A stretch of DNA of 64,000 bases from Lunularia cruciata (lineage: Eukaryota > Streptophyta > Marchantiopsida > Lunulariales > Lunulariaceae), in contig OX419756.1 of the NCBI GenBank assembly GCA_948567375.1, forward strand, positions 24,876,333-24,940,332, read 5' to 3'. The notes under the pieces are model-generated. The model had not been told where the DNA came from and made no database searches. It worked only from the letters and a program-made list of their open reading frames with translations. This document shows, in pieces, positions 33,798 through 44,912 of the stretch (position 1 is its first letter; each line of letters opens with the position of its first letter). A program made the position numbers and the translations under genes.

Positions 33798-36235
33798 AGC
33801 CCAACTAGCCAAAATACTACTAGTGCCATCTCCTCTATAGATAGTATGGGCCTACCTCTTTGAATCCTAGATCATACACTCAAATGTCCATGGTCCAATG
33901 GTATCCCCAAAGACTTCCATGATCTTCATATCAAAAGCTCTCAAACATGATAGGAAGGTCAAAAAAGGAGGAACCATCAAAGTAGGTAAGACGGTCAACA
34001 AGCAATACTACAGAAGAGTATACCAAATGGCACCTATAGATCTCCTATTAGAATATGTTCATCTACATGACTAATATCTTCTACAAGGGTAGTGTTTAAT
34101 AAGAATGTGATAAAATCTCAAAACCAACAACACTCCAAGAATACATTAGTATAGATGTCATTCCTATATAAATTGTGGGTGAGGAGGGATACCTAAAGGG
34201 AACCAAGCTCTACACTTTTGCACCTTGACTCTCAAGTCTATAAAATGAAGCTTGTTAGTCAATGGTCCAAGGCATGCCTAATCTGATCTACAAGGCCTGT
34301 GATGTGTACATCATCTACCAAGCAAGGAAAGACATAATCAGCTATGTCCAAAATATTATATGATTGAGCTTGAAAGTAAGCCATGGTAAATAATATTCCT
34401 TCAAAGGATCTCCTTATCATGTACCAACCATCATTTATAGGATAGTTACTCCTTGTGAGAAACCGTGTTGGTAATAACGAGAAGAAGAAGAAAAAAATAA
34501 AAGACCACAAAAAAGGAATAAGACTTGCCAAGGATCTACAAGCTTCCTTAAGCTTGGTAAACATGGATGCATGTGTGATGCTATTAAGAGCATTCTCAAC
34601 ATCCACATGTAGAACAACCCACTTTTGGTGGATATCTAAGAGTGCTCTAATGTCCAAAGATGTACACAAAGGTGTTAAAAGTCAGAAGAATGTTGAAGGA
34701 CAATAGAACAACTAACAAGACACAAGAAGACCACCTCAAATAGCAGTTGGTGAATTGTTACTTGTGTCTTCCATTGTGAGAAGTTGATTAGCATCTAGCA
34801 TCATTGATATATGAATCTCTCTCTTGCTACTACTACAACTACTTGGAACCATTTTGGTAAAACCACTAGAAGGAGCATTTGCTTGGAAGCAATCCCTAAA
34901 AGCTCATAAATGATCCTTGATAAGCCTCTTAAGGATAGGCAATGGGGTTTTTTATGATGCACGTGCAAAATAAATCTATCACAACATAAAGGCTACTCAA
35001 GGTATTTCTCCAAGACATCTAATGATACTCCCTCTCCTCCGAAGGTGTATAATAAATATAAAAAAACTACAGTCTTGTCAATGGGACCAAGCCATAGTCA
35101 GAGGATGTAGGGCTTGCATTGCTCTACTATGCTCTCCAACTTGCCTTAATATCATACACCATAGTAATTAAGTAGAATCTGTAGTATCTTGTGGCTAAAC
35201 TTATCAATTATAACATATAGCCTAGATAGATTGCTTTTTTAGGATAATCCAATCTCCTACTTGGAATTTGTGAAATTTTTCAACCACCACTCTTTGCCCC
35301 ACATATGCTTCGCTAGTATAACTAAGACACCATTGAGGGAGTAAGAGGATAAGAGCCATGTTAACTCATCTAAGGGATTGTGTGCAAATCAATTGAGTGG
35401 TGAGCAAAAAGCTTGTCTAGCCTCATCATATAATACATAGGGAAGATTATGGAATAGGCATGGACATAGAAAACTAGCCTCAAATAGTCCCATAATACAA
35501 CCCACAAGAGATGCTAACCATTCACACAACTCAATAGGTATCCCAAGAACTATCAACAAAGGGATGGAGAAAGTTTTTGTAATCTTGAATGTCAACAATA
35601 TTGATGTGTTCATTGCCTCACATGACATCTTGAGTGTTCCAATCATAGTCCTTGTGCATATTTCCCATATGGGTCTTAACCTCTCACAAGGTAAAGAGTC
35701 AATAATACATAGGTCATGGTGTATCCCAATTGCTCTAGGCAGCTCTCCATGGCAAAGTGGAGCTATAACTAGCACAAGTATAACGATAATAGCACGTGGT
35801 GCTCCTTTTTGCATCCTTCCATATCTACAAGACCACTACCCACTCATATTCCACCTCACATTAGTAAATACTAACACTAAAACCAAAAACTCTCATAACT
35901 TTCATTTCATATCTCAATAGTTTCTAAACTAATTTTTAATAGAACTAAAGCATGAAAACCAAGAGATGATGTTGAAACTACCAACCCGTCCCTCTCATAC
36001 TAAATTAATCACTCCAAATCCTAAAATACTAAATATCATCATATATTTCTCCTAAATTCCCCATATCATTCAATCTAGGTGCCAATGGAACCAAGATTGA
36101 AAAACAAAGAGAATTGCTAGTTTACATATGTCTTGTATCCTAATATGTACTCAGAAATTAAAAAATCTCCCTAATCCTGCCTTCCTCTCTTTCTCATATT
36201 ACCACTCTTCTCTTGAGTCATCACCTCCTTGAGAA
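33798..36235 (-). mobile_element. R2-like copy C, 5' portion (split by gypsy 1)
   Basis: This is the continuation of the element at 25376-26353. From right to left it matches the 5' leader of the long copy (35880-36235, including CATTGGCACCTAG), the N-terminal ORF (35389-35814, with E-W-L-A-S and D-E-A-R-Q-A-F) and the RT (34259-34669, with L-D-I-R-A-L-L-D-I-H, V-D-V-E-N-A and L-V-D-D-V-H-I). The left edge AGCCCAACTAGCC...CCATCTCCTCTATAG matches the long copy near 47000-47060 in reverse complement. CpG sites of the long copy are mostly TpG/CpA here, so this is a much older insertion. Confidence 0.85.
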
Positions 36236-36486
36236 GTAAAGTATTATAACTAAAATAATTGGAGGTAAAGTAAGGTAGTAGAAGTGCTAGCACTCACATA
36301 TGGTCCATCCGCCAATTGATTATTTGTTTAGTTACTTAGAGCTTGAGCTTGACACTTAACTTGCAGGATTTTGAGAAAAAAAAAGAGAAGAGGAGAGTTC
36401 CTAAACATTCCTTTACTTCTCTCTTCATTTCAAGTCAATTATTTTTTGTTGATTGAGTGTCACACGCAAATATTTCTAGGAGCTAG
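36236..36486. other. Short unassigned stretch
   Basis: Sequence between the end of R2-like copy C and the start of copia 2. Nothing recognised. Confidence 0.35.
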
Positions 36487-36549
36487 TGTTGGCAAGAAAT
36501 GCTACTTTCATCAATCATCATTTTTAAATTTATGATGAAGAGATACTTA

Positions 36550-38844
36550 CAAAGTAAAACCTCCCAATAGTGCCACCTCATATGAGTAACATCCTCTCAT
36601 TAGTGACCAAGAACCCTAAAAAAATTGGTCTAGAACCAACAAATATGCCCAATAATAACAATACATCACAATTGGGCAATAGTGATAGTTCTATAGTCTA
36701 AATATGGAGGTAACATCCTATCTAAATATGGAGGTAACATACTGCAAGAGTACTATTATGGTTGTATGAAAGGGTAATGTGGCATACAGACTAATGTGGC
36801 ATCTATAGTAAACTTCAAATCCCAACTGTTCTCTCTATTGAATAAGGTTATTCTTTCTGGACCAAAGTAAATTACATTGATAATGCAGATTTTTTCAGAA
36901 ACCTATTTTTCTCAACTTTATGTTGATGAATCAATGGATAACAAGATTTTTGAAGGTTGGAAAGCAGGTTGCTTTGAAGTTTTGACAATAGCAATGATTC
37001 AAGAGAGAGAAAGTTGATTAAATCCATGATGGCACCATTTGCTTGCTCAATGCTTACCAAAGGTGGGATCTCTTCAATGTCATTGTCATCAATATTTATA
37101 GAATTCTGCATTAGGTTGTGATGTTCAAGAACAAATTGTTATTGTCATCAACCTCATTGTCACTAGTACCATCATGTGCATTCATTTCAATGAGTTCTTC
37201 AGCAACTTGTTCAAAATTTTTGTCATCAAGACCCAATGACTCCAAGAAAGATTCCTCCAGTCAAATTTCTTAGCATTATCAGTAAATCATTGATAGCTTA
37301 TTAGAGCTAAGAGCAAAATGATTGATATATTAATAGGCAATGACATTTGAAATAATAGGGAGACAATTTCTTTGACAAAACACCATTGAATAGTGTTCTC
37401 TTCAATACTGTCTGATGCTGATTTGACCCAACTAAACACATTATGCAGTGTGTATGGTTGTTGATTGAAGATTGAGAAATGGGTGCACATTCACAAGTTT
37501 GCAAGATTTCATACTCAAAAAGAAGATGGTTCAGTTGGGCATGGCAGAAGCATGCTTTGAAAATGAATGACGCCTTGATCAAGAGGTTGACAATCATTGG
37601 TAACATTGGGTGGGAAGAAAATGATGCATAGGTTTTGATACTTGAAGAGCATTTCTTGTGAGCCTGTTGGATCAAAAAAATTGGCCGCACAGACATGTGA
37701 TGAATAGTTATCCTGAAGGATATAGAAGATTATGTTGCACTACTTGGCAATTTTGTTATACATGTGCAGCAAGTGCATATATGAGGACTTGTCTTGCTAG
37801 GCTTTGGCTTGGTAGTTGTAAATAATACCAAAAAAAAACACCTTACTTATATCAGGAATATTCTTCAAAGTGCATGGACATGCACTCTTTACAATAACTT
37901 GAGTGCAAAACTTCTCATCTGAAGTGCTAACTCCTAGAGTCATTGTGATTTTTTCTTTGCTGCACTTGACACCATGACCAACTGTATTGATTGTGCAGAA
38001 TGATCTTGATGATGTGGTATGATGCTATAAAGCTGACTTGTTGATGTTGATGTTTAATGCATTCAAGAGGGATATCATTCAACATTTTGTGAATTTTGTG
38101 CAAATACTTCTCAACCTGCATCTAATTGAGGCTATTATATTCTCCACACTTCCTCTTGCTAGTTGTCAAGATGTAATTTAGATACTTCTTGAGCCATCCA
38201 TTTGAGGTGAAAAATGCTTACAAAGCAACTACGAATGATGATTCTAAACATTTGGTGAAGTCTTGCAAGATCTTGTCTTTGGAAAATAGAGCCTTGTTCT
38301 TGAGCACCTTGCCAATCACATTCAGCATGAATGCATCAATCCCAATGCACATATAACATTGATGCACCATGTTGGTAAGAAGTTGCACTTGAGTTGATGT
38401 CAAAACTTTTTTCAGCCCAATTCAATTCAGAACAACTACCACCTGCTTAATGAGTTCCTTTTCTTTCCAGATTTTGGTCATGGTTGGATGTGCCACTACA
38501 AATTGTGATGCCACTTGTTTATGGGTGGCTCCAAGTTGACTGAAAAATTAATAACCTCCAACTTTGTTTTCATGTCCAAATGCCTACGCTTCTTGACATT
38601 AACCAACATGTGTGTAGATAATTGAATACAACAATATAGTAGCCCCAACACCAGTCACCATGTGATCAAAAGGAAAGGTAGCAAGAGTGGGAAAAAGGTG
38701 TGTAGGATTGGGCACCTAAGTTCTAGAATGTCAAGACTCAAGAGGGAAAGAGGCTGCACGCTTTCCTCTGGTTTGTGACAACCTCTCAATAGTGGCATCC
38801 ATCACCAATACATATGTATGTCACTCTTGGGAGGTTTTACTCTG
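36550..38844 (-). mobile_element. Pogo/Tigger-like DNA transposon
   Basis: Terminal inverted repeats CAAAGTAAAACCTCCCAA (36550 on) and its partner CAGAGTAAAACCTCCCAA (minus strand from 38844) bound 2295 bp. TA lies outside each end (36548-36549 and 38845-38846). The minus strand codes for a decayed CENP-B/pogo-type transposase. The insertion splits the 5' LTR of copia 2, so it is younger than that element. Confidence 0.88.
36860..38620 (-). pseudogene. Pogo-like transposase relic (DDE_1 superfamily)
   Basis: Near 38510-38610 the frames give R-R-H-L-D-M-K-T-K-L-E-V-I then Q-V-A-S-Q-F-V-V...I-W-K-E-K-E-L-I, matching the CENP-B-type N-terminal helix-turn-helix. T-S-N-G-W-L-K-K-Y-L near 38190 fits the second DNA-binding half. 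Further on are K-I-T-M-T-L-G-V-S and V-K-S-A-C-P-C. L-Q-D-N-Y-S-S-H (second catalytic Asp) lies near 37715 and F-F-P-P-N-V-T-N-D-C-Q-P-L-D-Q-G-V-I, the hallmark of pogo/Tigger enzymes, near 37570-37610. Stops and shifts interrupt it, so it is dead. Its normal role would be cut-and-paste transposition at TA sites. Confidence 0.8.
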
Positions 38845-38955
38845 TACTATATATCTTGGCTACATTCCTACATTTATTTTGTAGTAGGACTAGTGTTTAT
38901 ATGGTGAACTTTGGTATCTCTACCTTTTATTTCTAATTTGTTACATGAAATCACA

Positions 38956-39690
38956 CTAGAAGGGGATTGTGTGAGCATTTGAGTTTAAATTTATGATAGG
39001 GTCTTGATTGCTAGGTACTGATATAGTTTTATTGATTTACATCATGTGTAATAAACTAGAAATGTTTGATTCCATCCAAGTGCAAGGCCTTGACAAAGAA
39101 CTGTTATCCAATAGGGAAATTCAAAATATTTGCTTTCTTGAAAAGCACAAAATAGTTTGATCTTGTCATAGGAGTTGAACCTTGTTCAGCTAGTGCTCCT
39201 TTCAAATCCTAATGTACCTACTTGGAAGAAACATGCTAATAAAGCTATCCATTACCTTTCTTGTGTGTTTCAACATCAATGTTTGATATGTACAAGTTAG
39301 TACTCCCAAAGCAGTTTTTCAAATTTCTTTTATATGTTGACAAAGGTAAAAATCTTCAATCAAAGAAGCAAGTAATGGAGGTTAAGAAAGACAATGTAAG
39401 CATCATCAATTACATTTGTCACATTTTTGTTTTGGAAGAGCAACTCAATTGTGTTGGAGTTAAGGTTGAACATGATGATCTAATTTCTACATACCATTCA
39501 AGATCTACAAAGGAGTATAGACCTTTTGAGACTTCTATAACTATTAAAGAAAGTTATTTTCAATTTTACAAGTTGGTTCTGGTGATATTTTTTGAAGAGA
39601 TGCAACTACAAGGTAGTCATATGAGTCTTATTGCTCAAGATCAAATGTTGTTTGATGGGAGAGGTCAAGGAAAAAGCATAGGATGAGGTT
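38956..39690 (+). pseudogene. Copia 2 Gag relic
   Basis: The 141-codon frame at 39261-39686 has the copia Gag middle: K-N-L-Q-S-K-K-Q-V-M, V-S-I-I-N-Y-I-C, L-N-C-V-G-V-K-V-E-H-D-D-L-I and a distorted L-P-x-x-Y region (Y-H-S-R-S-T-K-E-Y). Upstream sequence from 38956 gives part of the N-terminus. No zinc knuckle is discernible. Confidence 0.65.
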
Positions 39691-40329
39691 TGTGGAGGTA
39701 CTATCAATATAGTTCAATCCTCACAAAGGTGATAAGTATCACTTAGCATGTCCACTATGGAAAGGTTTTGCAACTATTAAAAATCAAAGACTAATATGAT
39801 AAAACTTCTTGTAATAAGTAATTTTATATTCAAACAGACAAATTCACTGAAAAAATCATATGGAGAATGATTCATAACCCAAAGATCATGTACTAATGAT
39901 GACTCATAAGTCTATATCAATAACCAAGAATGAAAAAAGAGTGGTTCATTGAAATTGGGTTCAAACAACATGACCCATATCAGACTAGTATATTCAATTC
40001 CAAAAAACCACTTTTGGTTGTGAGTAGAAATGATGATATTTAATGCACTATCACTCATATGGGCACTATCCTATCACCCATTCTATCAAAAAAGTTTAGT
40101 GGTTTAGAATAAGTCCTTTGCATGCCAACAATCACCAAGAACCTAGTTTTTATTAGCCAAACTATTGAGAGTGGTTTTGAAGTTTTATTCACTAATATGG
40201 TATTTTTGTTGATAAGTAAAACAAATTTGGCTAACCTTGTAAGATGAAAATTTGGATCCAAAATAGATAGGATATTTAATTTAAATATCAAGATCCCAAA
40301 TACTTCAAATCAAATTATTATATTTATTC

Positions 40330-41270
40330 ATAACTTATGTACTGCACTGTGGATATTGATATATGGTATAAAAGATTGTGTCACTTGAACCTTCAAAGAT
40401 TAAAGATGTTTCCTACTTTAGATCTATTATATGACTTTTTATTTTTTATTTTTTTATCCTTTGCTCATAGGGATTTGTGAGGCTTGTCAATTTAGCAAGC
40501 AAGATAATCATTCAAGCATTATGGTGCAAGGGCTTCTAGGGTGCTAGAATTGATTCATAGATTGCTTCATAAAATAAAATAGCTTGATGGATTCCAATTA
40601 ATTTGTCTCATTTATTCAAAATGTTTCAAGATTTACATAGGTCAACTTTTGATAAGAAAAATAAAATTGTCCTTGTGATCTTCCAAATTTTCAAGTTATT
40701 TTTGGAGAGGCAATATGATCATAATATCATGCATCTATTTTTTTGATTGAGGAGGAGTATCACTTTCATATCATTTTGATGCTTTTCTACATGAGCAAGA
40801 TATCAAGTGGGAAGTTACTTGCAGCTACATACCTCATCAAAATAGTATTGTTGAGTGGAAGAACCAAAATATTTCAAATATTCCAATAGTTATTCTCAAC
40901 AAGAATGTTTAGCCCAAGTGTTACTAGGCAAAAGTGGCCAATTTTTCAATTTATTTAATGAACCAATTTCCTTCTGCAATGATGCATAAGATGACACCTC
41001 TCCAAGATTTTACAAGTAAGGAACATGATTTATCAAATTGAAAGGTTTTAAATTGTATTTGCTTTGTTTTTGACAAAAAAAAGGAAAACTCTGAATTCTA
41101 GTGCACAAAAGTTTGTCATTTTAATATATGCCTCAATTTTAAAAGGATATAGGTGTTATTATTAGTTGAGATTTTGTATTTGAGTAGTTAAATTCTTGGT
41201 ATCTTCCTCCAATGAGGTGCACATCTGATTTACCTTTTCTAGTACCATCTATAATCTCCCATTATTTTGA
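40330..41270 (+). pseudogene. Copia 2 integrase relic
   Basis: Across frames the stretch gives D-I-W-Y-K-R-L-C-H-L-N-L-Q-R-L near 40355 (GAG-pre-integrase), C-E-A-C-Q-F-S-K-Q near 40480 (zinc motif), and I-P-H-Q-N-S-I-V-E-W-K-N-Q-N near 40830-40870, where active copia enzymes have P-Q-Q-N-G-V-A-E-R-K-N. The catalytic motifs are damaged and stops are frequent. Confidence 0.65.
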
Positions 41271-41869
41271 CTAGTATTTGTACTTTGCAAGCTAGTTCTT
41301 CAAGTACCATTGATATATCTAGTGTGCACTTTTGTACACATCCATTTATAAATCCTTGGTCCAGACAGGTTGTTGAGAAGCCTATACTCAAATTCTCTCA
41401 ACCTCTAGGAAATCTACTCCCTATTTATAATAATTATAATCTTTTTTTGGAACAAATGGTCAATCAACCACGGATTTTAAAAGTTCTAAATCCTTTAGAT
41501 GAGACTACAAGGTAGGATACTCAACCTAGACATATTCTTTAACAAGGGACAAGCAAAATTCAAGAACCCCGTTAGATACTTTCAACTTGAAGTGTTTTAG
41601 CGCACACCATGCATATACAGTGAAGGTTATCCAAGAACAAGAACCAAACTATCTTGAGGAGGCCATGCATCATGCAAATTGAAAGCAAGTCCAATTGGAG
41701 TTGCATTATTATATCAACAAAAAACATGGGTGTGGTAGACTTACCTCCCAATAAGAAGGCAATTCTTATCAAGAGGTAAATCCACAAACTCCCACGTTTG
41801 CTACTTACAAATTTTTAAGATCAAGAGAAACTATGATGTCTTGTGAGTAGATACAATGCAAGACCTGTA

Positions 41870-42300
41870 GAAAAAGGAAGGCCATAATAATAAGTAATTT
41901 TGACGATATGTTTAGCCCTATTGCCAAGATATCTTCAGTTTGTACTCTCTTGGCATTGGCCACCTTAAATAACTGGAAGCTTTATCAAATGGACTTAAGC
42001 AGGCCCTACAAGCTTGGAATGGTAAGATAGATTCTATCTTCGTATTCCAAGCTAAGTTAGAGTTTATCCATTGGATTCAGACTTTAAAATTTAAATTCAT
42101 TGTTGTACCACGACAAGTTGGTAACAAGGCAACTGATCTTCTATGTTGATGATCTCATTGTCATTAGTAGTTATCAAGATCTCATTTTGGAAGTGAAAGA
42201 TCAATTGAAAGGAAAGTTCAACATGAAGGACTTGGAGGGAACCCAAATACTTCTTGAGTATTTAGTTTATCAAAACATCTGTAACCTTTGATTACTACAA
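41870..42300 (+). pseudogene. Copia 2 reverse transcriptase relic
   Basis: S-P-I-A-K-I-S-S-V-C-T-L-L-A-L-A (41915-41960) and N-W-K-L-Y-Q-M-D-L match the copia RT start. The catalytic box I-F-Y-V-D-D-L-I-V-I-S lies at 42131-42165 in an open frame (42100-42291), followed by F-N-M-K-D-L-E-G. Most of the sequence between the two is missing, so there is an internal deletion. Confidence 0.8.
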
Positions 42301-43090
42301 CATTAATAGTTTTTCAACATTTTGGAGAAATTTGGGATGTAAGCTTATATCTACTCTTCTCCCAAATTTTTTTGAGTGTTGAGGATGGTACGTTGTTGGC
42401 TGATCCAAATCTATATAGGCAGATAGTCCAGGGTCTCATTTATTTGACTCTTACTAGACCATATCTAAGCTATGATGTTGGACTAGTAAGTCAATTTGTA
42501 AAATCACTGGGGAACTCACATCTTGATATTTACATTTTGTGAAGTTAACAGCTCAATTTTTTTTCATCATTCAGCTTGTGAGTTACTTGTACAAGGTTTT
42601 ACTGGAGATTGTGCAAGAAGTGCTCATAATAGGAGATCAATGTCATGTTATGTTTTTACCTTGAAAGATCTACAATTAGTTGATATAAAAAAATCCTAAA
42701 TCTACAACTATTGCTTTATCATTTTATCATTGATAGAAAGCAAAAAAAAGGGTACCTTCAATGCTACATGCCAATTAATTTGAATTCACACTTTCTTATA
42801 AGATATAGGACATAAATTTCATAATCCTTTGATCTTATATACAGAAATATCAATAATTTAAACTTGTTAGTAATCTAGTATTCCTGCCAAGACCAAACAT
42901 ATTGAGATTCATTATCATTTTATTAGATAAAAAGTACTGGTTGGAGAAATAGATCTACAGTATATTCCTATGGGGATAAGCAAGGTGCTGATATTGCCAC
43001 CAAAGCTTTACCTAGAGATAAATCTGAATATTTCAGATCTTATCTAAATATTAGGATATTGATGCTGGCTTGAGCGAAACTGTTGGTAGA
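42300..43090 (+). pseudogene. Copia 2 RNase H relic
   Basis: L-Y-R-Q-I-V-Q-G-L-I-Y-L-T-L-T-R-P near 42410-42465 and V-S-Q-F-V-K-S are the copia connection motifs. Later frames give T-K-H-I-E-I-H-Y-H-F-I-R near 42890-42930 and a degraded A-D-I-x-T-K-A-L-P near 43000. The domain order and spacing are normal; many stops are present. Confidence 0.78.
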
Positions 43091-43120
43091 GTGCCACAAG
43101 CTAATATTCTTAGCTCCTAG

Positions 43121-43310
43121 CGGTGGGAAAGGTAAAACTTTTCTTCATTATCATTTTTAAGTTTATAGGAAAAGAAGCTCATTACATATTTTGTACACAT
43201 TTCTTTTTCTATACACATTGGAGTAGGATTAGTGTCTTGCAAACCATTCTTTGGTGAACTTTGGTATCCCCGGCTCTTATTCTTAATTCAAAATAGTTAT
43301 TGCATTCACA
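43121..43310 (+). repeat. Copia 2 3' LTR
   Basis: The stretch matches the two parts of the split 5' LTR: CATTATCATTTTTAAGTTTA and GGTGAACTTTGGTATC. It ends TTCACA where the 5' copy ends ATCACA. The start is uncertain by a few bases. Confidence 0.65.
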
Positions 43311-43390
43311 ACTGCCACACAGCAGCTATCGCTTATCAACTCAAGGCCGTTTATTTAGTGGGGGTTAGTCTATTTACCGCCTTTGTATTT

Positions 43391-43450
43391 CCATTGTATG
43401 GCTTGATGGTCTTCCATCCTTCCTGTTATTCTAAGCGGTCGTCTATTACT
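43391..43450 (+). mobile_element. R2-like 3' tail fragment (copy D)
   Basis: GGCTTGATGGTCTTCCATCC and AGCGGTCGTCTATTAC match the family terminus. The stem is shortened to GATGG/CCATC. No coding part. Confidence 0.65.
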
Positions 43451-43569
43451 TAGTACCTATTTCGCATGCTTGGACCGGAGTTGAAACATATTAGCTCGGC
43501 AATATGAAAATAAGTTCAATTTGTGAATAATTTCAGAACTAGAAATAAATTTTGGTTGAAAAGTAATAA

Positions 43570-43610
43570 AAGAACGACCGCGTAGAAAACACGAAGGATC
43601 GGAAGAGATA
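43570..43610 (-). mobile_element. R2-like 3' tail fragment (copy E)
   Basis: ACGACCGCGTAGAAAACACG and GAAGGATCGGAAGA are the reverse complement of the family terminus. Only about 40 bases survive. It abuts an arm of a separate inverted repeat at 43608-43650. Confidence 0.55.
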
Positions 43611-43650
43611 TACTTAACAGTACCCCAACTTTGGCACTTACACTTAGCGC
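43608..43650. repeat. Left arm of a long-distance inverted repeat
   Basis: CTTAACAGTACCCCAACTTT and GGCACTTACACTTA are the inverted match of TAAGTCCAAGTGCC and AAAATTGGGGTACTGTCAAG at 48254-48292. About 40 bp with few differences, 4.6 kb apart, flanking the R2-like element. Confidence 0.65.
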
Positions 43651-44029
43651 CAGCCCACCCCACCCCAGCTCAGCTAGCCACAAGACTTAACAGGACCGCA
43701 AAGCTTCAAATGGACAAACGTAGCAGCTACTTGTCTAGCTGGCAGTTTGATATAAAGAACGTGGCAGTTGATTTTCCTAATTGGCAGCGAATGCAGGACT
43801 GCTTCATACCTTTTCGTGCTTGCGGGATTGCTTCTAACCAGGTCATTTAGTTAAGCTAGAATTTAGGAATTTCTTCAAACTGCGATCATCTATGTCCAGT
43901 TAATCCCTTTACAGTTATGAACCTTTATAAAAACAAAGTCTAGCTGTCCAAAAAGTTCAGTGCTAGCACGGGCTGACAAAATTCGCGTCTAGCTTTTGAT
44001 AGATTAAGTCTTTTTATCAACTAGGGAAA
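43651..44029. other. Unassigned stretch
   Basis: No gene or repeat recognised. Confidence 0.3.
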
Positions 44030-44112
44030 AAGCTACCGCAAGTGAAAACAAGAAGGACGGGAAGATTCCATCAGGCCCGTACAACAACGGAAAAACAAAG
44101 TGGGCAAAATGG
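44030..44112 (-). mobile_element. R2-like 3' tail fragment (copy F)
   Basis: CTACCGCAAGTGAAAACAAG, GGACGGGAAGATTCCATCAG and GCCCGTACAACAACGGAAAA follow the reverse complement of the family 3' end. The match fades after GGGCAAAATGGGATC. Confidence 0.65.
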
Positions 44113-44477
44113 GATCAAGAGGGGTTCAAATGGGTGTTTTTTGGACCTGTAAGGGACCCGGGCAACAGATTTATATTTAATCTGGAAAGGTGCGCAACGG
44201 GGTGGATTTAAAATTTAAGGGTTACACGTCGCCCGTAAAATTTTGTGGGTCACCTTTTCCGTGACCCTAAATTTTAAAATTTACACTAAAATTTTAGAAA
44301 TTTTTTAATTCATTAACAACTTTTATCACTCTTCGAAATTTTATGGGCAGATTAATTGAACGCCCAATGGCCCGCTGTGTTCCTTGGGTGTCAGCAAAAC
44401 CATTTTATGGGTTCTGACAGGAACTGTAGAAAACCAGTAAATGTTACAAATGATACCCCCAATTCTATCAACTTATC

Positions 44478-44912
44478 AACTCTTCCCGGGATCCCGGGAT
44501 CATGCGGGGGAGCGGCGGGAGAGTGTGGAGACGGGAGAGGAGAGGGAGAGGAGAGGGAGAGACGTGAGACAATTTTGATAGTTTCTGAATGCTCTCTAGC
44601 ATGTAGCATTCGAGTGAATAGTCGATTCTCTTCGTTTTTCAATTTCCATTCCATTGGCACCTAGATTGAAGACTATGGAGAATGGAGTAGAAAGTTATGA
44701 AGATTTTTAGCTTTTTTAGGGTTGAGCGTGATCATTATACATTGAGAGTGATAGGTTGGGAATTTTCATTTCTAATCTCTTGGTCTTCACGATTAAACTC
44801 CATGGGAATTTAATTTGAAAATTTTGGAGATGGAAATTGAAAGTTATGAGAGTTTATAGATTTTAGGGTTTGGATAGATTGTTTTCTTATGTGAGCTGGG
44901 ATGTGAGGGGTT
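44478..44912 (+). other. 5' leader of R2-like copy G
   Basis: It opens with GC-rich CCCGGGATCCCGGGATC (a direct/palindromic repeat) followed by a purine run of GAGAGG units to about 44565. The part from 44570 on matches the leader of copy C (35880-36190, minus), including CATTGGCACCTAGATTGAA and GAAAGTTATGAGAGTTT. No known promoter motif was seen. Confidence 0.6.

Larger units (their letters stand above)
36487..43310 (+). mobile_element. Ty1/copia LTR retrotransposon (copia 2), heavily decayed
   Basis: The 5' LTR (36487-36547 plus 38847-38955) is split by a DNA transposon; the 3' LTR is 43121-43310. Between them come Gag, integrase, RT and RNase H in copia order. The copies of the LTR share AATCATCATTTTTAA-like, GTAGGA(C/T)TAGTGT and GGTGAACTTTGGTATC blocks. 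No matching target duplication was found (GCTAG versus ACTGC), so the exact ends are approximate. Multiple stops and deletions make it inactive. Confidence 0.75.

Noticed and set aside
44356-44664. 102-codon plus and 89-codon minus ORFs over the GC/purine-rich stretch
   Set aside because: Overlapping open frames on both strands caused by composition; the stretch aligns with the leader of the R2-like family.
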